Origin: Actinomycetes bacterium
GTDB taxonomy: Bacteria; Actinomycetota; Acidimicrobiia; Acidimicrobiales; Acidimicrobiaceae
Length of the DNA: 11,118 bases
NCBI GenBank assembly: GCA_021790495.1
Contig: JAJYGZ010000344.1
Location: forward strand, 1 to 11,118
Reading direction: 5' to 3'
The notes beneath the pieces were generated by a model. That model ran no database searches, was not told the origin of the DNA, and worked only from the letters and a program-made list of their open reading frames with translations. This document shows positions 6,546-11,118 of this stretch, in pieces (position 1 is the stretch's first letter; each line of letters opens with the position of its first letter). The translations under genes and the position numbers were made by a program.

Positions 6546-7358
6546 ATGAATCCTCTGGAGGTTCTGCGTTACCTAGCCCGGCTGAATGACGACGATCCCC
6601 GCCAAGTAGCGATGGCTGCCTTGGACTCGCTTGCAGGTCTCTCGTCGAATCCTGAGATATTCTATGTTGCCATAAAGCGCCTTCTTTTGGCGCATCCGCG
6701 CAACGGACTTCTTTGGTCGGTTTCTAACCGGCTTCTCTTGTCGCTGGATCGCGGTGCCGAAGCACGCATTCTGCACCGCGAGATCGCCGACGATCGCACT
6801 TTGGACGCATTGCGAGACGAGATGCGCGCAGGCACAGTGCTTTTTGCGCTGGAGATGGATCGATCCTATGCCGAACTCAACACGCCGCGACGCGACAGTT
6901 ATGGGAGTCCCATAAGCGTCAGATCCAAGCGCGGGAGTGGCGAGGCGAGAGAGCCGCTAATCTATTTCGACCCGTTTCGCCCCGCCTCTCAGCTGCTAGC
7001 CCAAGCTATGCCGCGTGCTTCAAGCGCATTGCTGCTTGAGCCGTGGTCATTTTCCGGCGGAATTGCCGTGATGCCGCGCGAAGCCGTCTCGCTCGCCCAA
7101 CGTTCTCTTGGGGTGGGAATCCGGGTTATCTGCCGGGTGCCATGTGGGTTCGATCTTGCTCCGCGCCTTTTCGAGGCCCAAGTCGCCACCCTTGGTCGCC
7201 TGGACAGCGACGATGGGCGCCTACAGGATGACGAGGTAACCGACTTGGTTGGCTTGCCGAGCTTTCGGGCTAATCCAGAACTCGTGACCTTTCTTCTTGG
7301 CAGCGACGGCGCCGCTGCGAGCAATCGGATCGCTGGCGAACTTTTGGCGCTGAAGTGA
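6546..7358 (+). CDS. Unrecognised 270-residue protein downstream of fumC
   Basis: No confident family. The protein is soluble with no signal peptide or membrane segment. Residues about 1-100 look all-helical, with LRYLARL, ALDSLAG and a LLWSVSNRLLLSL stretch. A charged, variable segment (about 105-138, Arg/Ser/Gly-rich) follows. Residues about 139-205 look alpha/beta: LIYFDPF, SALLLEPWSFSGGIAVMP, then LAQRSLGVGIRVICRVP. The last pattern faintly recalls eIF2B/methylthioribose-phosphate-isomerase-like Rossmann proteins (a hydrophobic strand, a small-residue loop, then a helix and a 'G[IV].V' strand), but key motifs of that family are not seen and I do not assign it. The ATG lies 9 bp after fumC; there is no good Shine-Dalgarno but a promoter-like TAGAGT sits 7 nt before it. 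Codon use resembles the neighbours, so the gene looks real and native. Confidence 0.82.
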   Translation: MNPLEVLRYLARLNDDDPRQVAMAALDSLAGLSSNPEIFYVAIKRLLLAHPRNGLLWSVSNRLLLSLDRGAEARILHREIADDRTLDALRDEMRAGTVLFALEMDRSYAELNTPRRDSYGSPISVRSKRGSGEAREPLIYFDPFRPASQLLAQAMPRASSALLLEPWSFSGGIAVMPREAVSLAQRSLGVGIRVICRVPCGFDLAPRLFEAQVATLGRLDSDDGRLQDDEVTDLVGLPSFRANPELVTFLLGSDGAAASNRIAGELLALK

Positions 7359-7376
7359 CCGCTCTGTGGTGTAGAT

Positions 7377-7391
7377 TCGCCTTTGCGGCGA
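7377..7391 (+). terminator. Small hairpin after the hypothetical gene, weak terminator candidate
   Basis: TCGCC (7377-7381) pairs with GGCGA (7387-7391) around a 5-nt loop, 19 nt after the stop of the upstream gene. There is no T-run, so intrinsic termination is doubtful. The rest of the 134-bp gap up to 7492 holds no ORF and no clear promoter. Confidence 0.2.
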
Positions 7392-7492
7392 CATTGTCTA
7401 ACGAGGTATATCGGGGTGTACCCAGAGGTGAGCGCGTTTTAGCTCTTGGCGAGTCGTCATCCATCTACCCTTAATTTGAGCCTGGAGGTTCC

Positions 7493-7954
7493 ATGGCAGG
7501 CAGACGCGACGCGATCAAGATGAGTCCGAGCGAGATTGAGATCTTCTTGGCCGAAGTACGACCAATGTCGGTTGCCACCCATGGGCCCGATGGCGAAATC
7601 CACCTTGTCGCAATGTGGTACGGGTTTCTGGGCGGTGACTTGGCGTTCTGGACTTATGCCAAGAGCCAGAAGGTGGCGAATTTGCGTCGGCAAGCGTCTT
7701 TGACGATCCTGGTTGAGGCTGGTCGCTCTTACGATCAACTTCGTGGCGTTGAAATAGTCGGTGCTGGCGAGATTACGACGGATCCCAAGGTAGTTCGCGA
7801 GATCGGGGAGTCCGTGTACTCACGATATGTGGGAGGATTCGAATCCGGGGCACGAGAGGTCTTTCTCGCCAGTGCGTCTAAGAGGGTCGGTGTAATTGTA
7901 CGCCCGAAGCGGATAGTTTCCTGGGATCACACCAAGCTTGGGGGAAGCTATTAG
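7493..7954 (+). CDS. Pyridoxamine 5'-phosphate oxidase-fold protein, probable F420-dependent (FDOR-B type)
   Basis: Small split-barrel protein (153 residues) of the PPOX/FDOR superfamily, cytosolic. Actinobacterial members bind F420 or, less often, FMN or haem and carry out reductions of varied substrates. Seen here: the first barrel strand MSVATHGPDGEIHLVAMWY (25-43), the cofactor-contact segment KSQKVANLRR (57-66), ILVEAG..YDQLRGVEIVG (72-90), and the C-terminal SWDHTKLGGSY (143-153), which is characteristic of the F420-type branch. The natural substrate cannot be inferred. The ATG has a strong GGAGG 4 nt upstream (7484-7488), unlike the SD-less genes on either side. It is a single gene, with 67 bp before the hydrolase gene. 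F420 preference over FMN is inferred from family resemblance only. Confidence 0.85.
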   Translation: MAGRRDAIKMSPSEIEIFLAEVRPMSVATHGPDGEIHLVAMWYGFLGGDLAFWTYAKSQKVANLRRQASLTILVEAGRSYDQLRGVEIVGAGEITTDPKVVREIGESVYSRYVGGFESGAREVFLASASKRVGVIVRPKRIVSWDHTKLGGSY

Positions 7955-8006
7955 GCCCCTTATGCGAGGTGGCGGGGTTCTCGGCCTAAAGTTAGCCAAG
8001 ATATTC

Positions 8007-8015
8007 TGGTAGGCT
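8007..8015 (+). promoter_or_regulatory. Extended -10 box for a leaderless hydrolase mRNA
   Basis: TGGTAGGCT combines a TGn extension with TAGGCT (8010-8015), which ends 7 nt before the ATG at 8022. No Shine-Dalgarno precedes that ATG and no good -35 is seen, as is usual for extended -10 promoters. Confidence 0.4.
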
Positions 8016-8021
8016 CGGCAT

Positions 8022-8705
8022 ATGGGCGAAATGATTGAATTCCCAAGCAATGGGACCTCCGGAAGCGGATATTTGGCAGTACCACAAGCCGGGATGGGGC
8101 CTGGTGTAGTGGTTATCCAGGAGTATTGGGGACTAGTTCCCCACATCAAGGACCTGTGCGACCGTTTTGCGGCAGCCGGATTTATCGCGTTGGCGCCGGA
8201 CCTTTATCACGGGAAAGCCGCCACCGAGCCGGACGAGGCCGGGAAATTCATGATGGCGCTGGAGATCAAGAAGGCCGCTAAGGATATGTCCGGGGCGGTT
8301 GACGAGCTACTGGTGCGTAGCGGTATGTCCAGGGTCGGGGTGGTCGGCTTTTGTATGGGTGGAGGACTTGCTCTTGTCCTTGGATCTACGCGGCCCGATG
8401 CCGTTGGTGCCGTCGCGCCATTCTATGGAGTTATTCCCTGGCCCGAGGCGGTCCCCGACTACGCCGTGATGTCGGCCGCAGTGCAAGGCCACTACGCCGA
8501 AAACGATGATTTTGCGCCGCCGCCAGCTTCTAGGGCTTTGGAGGCCAAACTGGCTGAAATGGGCAAGGAAGTAGAGTTCTTTATCTACCCCGGCACCCAT
8601 CACGCATTCTTCAACGACACGCGGCCCGATGTGTACGATGCGGATGCGTCGCGTCAATCGTGGGATCGCCTGATACCTTTTTTGCACGAGCACCTCGACA
8701 ACTAG
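8022..8705 (+). CDS. Dienelactone hydrolase family protein
   Basis: Alpha/beta hydrolase of the DLH (carboxymethylenebutenolidase) family, 227 residues, normal length, with no signal peptide. The Cys-His-Asp triad is intact: Cys111 in the nucleophile elbow GFCMGG, Asp162 in AENDDF and His194 in GTHHAF. Glu34 in QEYWG is the residue that in characterised DLH controls the cysteine thiolate. ALAPDLYHG (57-65) is another family hallmark. True DLH opens dienelactone to maleylacetate in chlorocatechol breakdown, but most relatives are general esterases and no catechol-pathway genes are nearby, so the substrate is left open. The ATG at 8022 has no Shine-Dalgarno but a TAGGCT box ends 7 nt before it. 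A second ATG three codons later is a possible alternative. Confidence 0.9.
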   Translation: MGEMIEFPSNGTSGSGYLAVPQAGMGPGVVVIQEYWGLVPHIKDLCDRFAAAGFIALAPDLYHGKAATEPDEAGKFMMALEIKKAAKDMSGAVDELLVRSGMSRVGVVGFCMGGGLALVLGSTRPDAVGAVAPFYGVIPWPEAVPDYAVMSAAVQGHYAENDDFAPPPASRALEAKLAEMGKEVEFFIYPGTHHAFFNDTRPDVYDADASRQSWDRLIPFLHEHLDN

Positions 8706-8711
8706 CAGGGG

Positions 8712-8831
8712 ATGCCCTGTGCGCCACCCAGGAAGGCCAAGGGTGCTTTCGAAGATGACGTGATGAGCGCGACAAGTTCGGCTGTCGCGGCCACTTTGCA
8801 GTTGATTCGTGCTCGGGCTAACATGCTTTAA
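8712..8831 (+). CDS. Candidate 39-residue small ORF abutting the malyl-CoA lyase-like gene
   Basis: An ATG at 8712, six bases after the hydrolase stop, opens a 39-residue frame that ends in TAA at 8829-8831, directly against the next ATG (TAAATG). The product has an MPCAPPRKAKG start and a possible amphipathic helix ending in ATLQLIRARANML. AGGGG touches the ATG, too close for a normal Shine-Dalgarno; GTG at 8760 or ATG at 8763 are alternative starts. The frame also covers the likely promoter of the next gene, which argues for chance. No family is recognised. Confidence 0.2.
   Translation: MPCAPPRKAKGAFEDDVMSATSSAVAATLQLIRARANML
8795..8824 (+). promoter_or_regulatory. Leaderless-type promoter of the malyl-CoA lyase-like gene
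   Basis: TTTGCA (8795-8800, four of six to TTGACA), an 18-nt spacer and TAACAT (8819-8824, four of six to TATAAT) end 8 nt before the ATG at 8832. No Shine-Dalgarno precedes the ATG, so the transcript would begin at or within a base or two of the start codon. Confidence 0.5.
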
Positions 8832-9770
8832 ATGTCTGAACGTAGTCGTAATTTGCCGAGGCGGTCATGCCTCTCCGTCCCCGGTTCCTCTGAGAGATTT
8901 CTTGAAAAAGCGCCGTCGATACCGGCCGATATGTCGTTTCTCGACCTAGAGGATTCGGTTGCGCCGTTGGAGAAAGAGCCAGCGCGAGCCAAGGTTGTTG
9001 CGGCGATACGCGATATCAAATGGGATGATCGCGTATTGTGCGTCAGGATTAATGCCTGGGACACCCGTTGGACTTATCAGGATGTCATTGAAGTTGTTGG
9101 CAACGCTGGCGAGCGCCTCGATGAGGTTATGCTGCCCAAGGTGCAGTCGGCTTCGGACGTAAAGGCGCTAGACCTGTTGTTGACCCAGGTCGAGATCAAT
9201 GCCGGACTTCCCCGAGGACATATCGGGATTGAGGCCCAGATCGAGTCTGCCCAAGGTCTCATCAACGTTGAAGAGATATGCGCGGCGTCGCCCCGTCTGG
9301 AGACGATCGTCTTTGGACCCGCTGACTTTGCCGCATCTATGGAGATGCCGGTGCTGACCGGGGGCGTTCAGATCCCCGAGTATCCCGGGGATCACTTCAA
9401 TTACGTCTTCTCCAAAATTCTCATGGCTGGTCGCGCCAACGGATTGCAGGTGATAGACGGGCCATTTTTGCGAGTCAAGGATTCTGAGGGCCTACGGAAC
9501 TATTGTCAGCGAACCGTCACACTGGGATACGACGGGAAGTGGGCGCTGCATCCCGAGCAAGTAACGGTAATCAACGCCATGTATTCGCCGACCCAGGAGC
9601 AATTCGACAAGGCATGCGAGATCCTTGACGCATACGCCCAGGCTACCGAGGGGGACCGCAAAGGAGCGGTAATGTTCGGCGAGGAGATGATCGACGAAGC
9701 GAGTCGCAAGATGGCGATTAAATTCCTAACGCGAGGAAAGCGTGCCGGGATGAGTCGCAGCGCGGAGTAG
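8832..9770 (+). CDS. mcl: HpcH/HpaI-CitE superfamily lyase, probable malyl-CoA/beta-methylmalyl-CoA lyase
   Basis: Cytosolic TIM-barrel lyase, 312 residues. Characterised Mcl enzymes cleave (S)-malyl-CoA to acetyl-CoA + glyoxylate and beta-methylmalyl-CoA to propionyl-CoA + glyoxylate (ethylmalonyl-CoA pathway, 3-hydroxypropionate cycle). Features shared with Rhodobacter-type Mcl: FLDLEDSVAP (36-45), VRINAWDT (71-78) with Arg72, GERLDEVMLPKV (93-104), the probable Mg ligands Glu138 (QIESA) and Asp165 (GPADFAASM), DGPFLRVKDSEG (209-220) and GKWALHPEQV (235-244), followed by the C-terminal lid-like region. This suite favours Mcl over the CitE subunit of citrate lyase, and no citD/citF lie nearby; a CitE-like thioesterase or other acyl-CoA lyase remains possible. 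No other ethylmalonyl-CoA pathway gene is in the window. The ATG is SD-less with a promoter-like box just upstream. Confidence 0.82.
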   Translation: MSERSRNLPRRSCLSVPGSSERFLEKAPSIPADMSFLDLEDSVAPLEKEPARAKVVAAIRDIKWDDRVLCVRINAWDTRWTYQDVIEVVGNAGERLDEVMLPKVQSASDVKALDLLLTQVEINAGLPRGHIGIEAQIESAQGLINVEEICAASPRLETIVFGPADFAASMEMPVLTGGVQIPEYPGDHFNYVFSKILMAGRANGLQVIDGPFLRVKDSEGLRNYCQRTVTLGYDGKWALHPEQVTVINAMYSPTQEQFDKACEILDAYAQATEGDRKGAVMFGEEMIDEASRKMAIKFLTRGKRAGMSRSAE

Positions 9771-9803
9771 TTGAGTTCCGTCTGAAGTTGCCTGGTCTTC
9801 TAC

Positions 9804-9824
9804 CTCGCGATGCTGAGGCGCGAG
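9804..9824 (+). terminator. Hairpin after the lyase gene, possible terminator
   Basis: CTCGCG (9804-9809) pairs with CGCGAG (9819-9824) around a 9-nt loop, 33 nt after the lyase stop codon. A T-run is missing, so it may pause polymerase or stabilise the 3' end instead of ending transcription by itself. Confidence 0.3.
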
Positions 9825-10080
9825 CGCACTAGCTTCCCGTTCCCGTTGGGACTTCGCAACACCGGCGAATACCTTGACAAGGGGACAAAAGCTCCCCGAC
9901 CCTGCGCGACGGTGCTTTTGCCCGATCCTTGCCCGACCCGATTCGAAGCGCTAATGTAGCCGGTGGCGACGATGTATCAAAGGCCAAACAAAGATGGACG
10001 GCGCAGCGCGCAGGCGGCGCCATCAAGACTTTCCAGGGAGAATTAGGCCGTCGCGACGCGAATCTGCCACGGCCGTCTAA

Positions 10081-10094
10081 AGGCTCCAAAGCCT
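10081..10094 (-). terminator. Hairpin after the membrane-protein gene, possible terminator
   Basis: AGGCT (10081-10085) pairs with AGCCT (10090-10094) around a CCAA loop. On the minus strand it lies about 31 nt past the stop of the membrane-protein gene and is followed by TTTAGA, a weak T-rich tail. It is a short stem, so termination is uncertain. Confidence 0.35.
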
Positions 10095-10125
10095 CGGCTT
10101 GAAGATGAACTTCCGATGAGTCCGG

Positions 10126-10929
10126 TTACGCGTCTCTCTTGAAAACAGTACTGCCCACTATCACGATTATCCCCGAAGCAAGCAGGGCGACATAGGTCGA
10201 GACTGCAGGTCCGCCAATTGCTTTAAGCACTACCGAAATTACCGGCGCCCAAGAGGTATGGCTCAATGGGAGGAAATAGACAGGGATGACATAGAAGATC
10301 AGCGCTTCGACGGCGCTCATAACAATCAGCCAGCCACCGATTTCATAGAGTATCTTGGAGCGCCGCGGAGCCAGCAATAGCGCAATTGCGGCGAGTCCAA
10401 TGGCCAAGAACAGCGAGTCGCGCTCTATAGCGTCAATGTTGCGATAAAGCCATCCGAGATTTGGCAGCTTTGCCCCTGGGATTGTGACCGAGAGCGGAGT
10501 ACCGGCAACGGAACTTGCCAGGCCGGGATCGACCGAGAGGAGATTTTCTTGGATCGCGGATTGGAGGGCGTATCCCCCAATGGTGATACTTGATACCTTC
10601 TGGCCCATGAGTCTTTGCTGAGCCTGCGAGAGGGCGCCTACTACCTCGGCTTGAACCGCTGGCGCCAAAAGGGCTCCCTGCAGTGCGGTATCGATTTCGG
10701 CGGTGTTTTTCGGCAGCGCCAGCTCCATGCTTCCAGCGATCGTCTGAGAGATCGCGTGGGCCATGTCTGACCGTACCGCGGGGCTTTGAATCACTGTCTG
10801 GGCTGCGGTTGCAAAGCGTCCCGGCGAAAATATGCTTTGCTTCAGGAGGTAACTTGTAACTGCTACCCACCCTGAGATCAATGCAAAGCTGACAATGAGC
10901 GACGCCACCGAACTTCTCGCCAGCTTCAT
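10126..10929 (-). CDS. Four-TM membrane protein with large extracytoplasmic domain, function unknown
   Basis: 267 residues with no assigned function. One membrane helix near the N-terminus (about 9-29) is followed by a soluble Ala/Gln-rich domain (about 31-168), then three helices (about 171-187, 196-216 and 243-262) and a short basic tail FKRDA. The basic N-terminus (MKLARSS) and the loop APRRSK (187-192) on the cytoplasmic side suggest the large domain faces outside. The domain holds helical stretches (FATAAQTVIQSPAVRSDMA) and a GTPLSVTIPGAKLP segment that may be a strand. The pattern resembles unnamed actinobacterial integral membrane proteins; I recognise no catalytic motif. The ATG has AAAGGTG 4 nt upstream. 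It converges with the lyase gene and may follow a gene starting beyond the right edge. Confidence 0.85.
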   Translation of the reverse strand: MKLARSSVASLIVSFALISGWVAVTSYLLKQSIFSPGRFATAAQTVIQSPAVRSDMAHAISQTIAGSMELALPKNTAEIDTALQGALLAPAVQAEVVGALSQAQQRLMGQKVSSITIGGYALQSAIQENLLSVDPGLASSVAGTPLSVTIPGAKLPNLGWLYRNIDAIERDSLFLAIGLAAIALLLAPRRSKILYEIGGWLIVMSAVEALIFYVIPVYFLPLSHTSWAPVISVVLKAIGGPAVSTYVALLASGIIVIVGSTVFKRDA

Positions 10930-10963
10930 TTTTCACCTTTTCACTCCGCCTTATGGGCGCCTA

Positions 10964-11118
10964 TCAGTCGCATTCCGCGCTGTACCTGCGGGTCATCCCT
11001 GAGATCATATCGAAAGTTTCGCCGAGAGATTCGGCGCTCGCATCAAATTGTGGAAAAGTTGCCTGCGCTACAGCAATACTTCCCGAATTATTGGTCTGGA
11101 GTGTGCTTTTCCTCCGTA
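10964..11118 (-). CDS. Possible C-terminal end of a gene entering from the right edge
   Basis: One minus-strand frame is open from the window edge to a TGA at 10966-10964, giving 50 residues, hydrophilic, with segments SIAVAQATFPQFDA and SLGETFDMISGMTRRYSAECD. It would end 34 bp before the membrane-protein ATG, a typical within-operon gap. No start codon lies in the window before the two internal Met residues, so it would have to begin outside. A plus-strand frame (10953 to the edge) is also open but has no Shine-Dalgarno and starts on top of the promoter-proximal region of the other gene. The evidence is composition and openness only; the stretch could simply be an upstream untranslated region. 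Confidence 0.35.
   Translation of the reverse strand, partial: RRKSTLQTNNSGSIAVAQATFPQFDASAESLGETFDMISGMTRRYSAECD

Larger units (their letters stand above)
9771..10125. other. 355-bp convergent intergenic region with hairpins, no credible gene
   Basis: The stretch separates the converging lyase gene and membrane-protein gene. I see no Shine-Dalgarno-led gene, no tRNA and no known structured RNA. Open frames are present: plus 9810-9959 (49 residues), plus 9929-10102 (57 residues from a TTG), and minus 10089-9829 (86 residues, rich in Arg, Pro, Ser and Cys); all lack start signals and family features. Inverted repeats are common: 9804-9824, 9881-9897 (GGGGA/TCCCC), 10046-10074 (GGCCGT/ACGGCC) and 10081-10094. 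TTGCCCGA occurs twice, 11 nt apart (9918 and 9929). A decayed gene remnant or a small RNA cannot be excluded. Confidence 0.6.

Noticed and set aside
9940..9947. GATTCGAA, which reads TTCGAATC on the minus strand like a tRNA T-loop
   Set aside because: The flanking bases do not form a T-stem, and no acceptor stem, D-arm or anticodon arm can be drawn around it.
9829..10089. 86-residue minus-strand ORF in the convergent intergenic region
   Set aside because: Composition rich in Arg, Pro, Ser and Cys is typical of non-coding frames in GC-rich DNA; there is no Shine-Dalgarno and no recognisable motif.
10953..11118. Plus-strand frame open from ATG 10953 to the right edge
   Set aside because: It has no Shine-Dalgarno, starts only 24 bp from the divergent membrane-protein ATG and has no motif; the minus-strand frame is slightly more plausible.

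Overview
The window is a moderately GC-rich bacterial chromosome segment that looks actinobacterial and fits Acidimicrobiia-type lineages best. Pointers are a probable F420-binding split-barrel protein, an NlpC/P60 hydrolase with a PcsB-like coiled coil, an lgt-pyk neighbourhood like that of mycobacteria, TTG/GTG starts, and a mix of Shine-Dalgarno and apparently leaderless genes. The lineage is inferred from gene content and remains tentative. I see no rRNA, tRNA, CRISPR, insertion sequence or prophage; this is core metabolic and envelope DNA.

Left part (1-4880). A truncated lgt (minus strand) runs off the left edge. An SDR oxidoreductase follows on the plus strand. Then comes a minus-strand run, read right to left: NlpC/P60 hydrolase, PIG3-type quinone oxidoreductase, a possible 40-codon ORF, and pyruvate kinase. 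The pyruvate kinase and SDR genes overlap tail to tail by 8 bp. The pyruvate kinase carries the residues expected of a K+-independent enzyme.

Middle (4881-7358). A 252-bp divergent intergenic region with a 12-bp palindrome and AGTCA repeats separates nlpC from fumC. FumC (class II fumarase) is followed after 9 bp by an unrecognised 270-residue protein. That gene seems to have its own leaderless promoter, whose -10 box starts with the fumC stop codon.

Right part (7359-11118). On the plus strand lie a PPOX/F420-type flavin-like protein, a dienelactone-hydrolase family protein and a malyl-CoA lyase-like CitE-superfamily enzyme. A 355-bp stretch without a credible gene separates them from a convergent minus-strand gene for a four-TM membrane protein. 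An open frame that may be the end of another gene reaches the right edge.

Functionally the window combines central carbon metabolism (pyruvate kinase, fumarase, a lyase of malyl-CoA type linking C4 acids, acetyl-CoA or propionyl-CoA and glyoxylate), envelope biogenesis (Lgt, NlpC/P60, membrane protein) and accessory redox or hydrolase enzymes. I found no clear novel multi-gene system. The most interesting signals are regulatory and small-scale: repeated TAnnnT boxes 7-9 nt before SD-less ATGs, and two tightly packed candidate small ORFs directly before pyk and before the malyl-CoA lyase gene.
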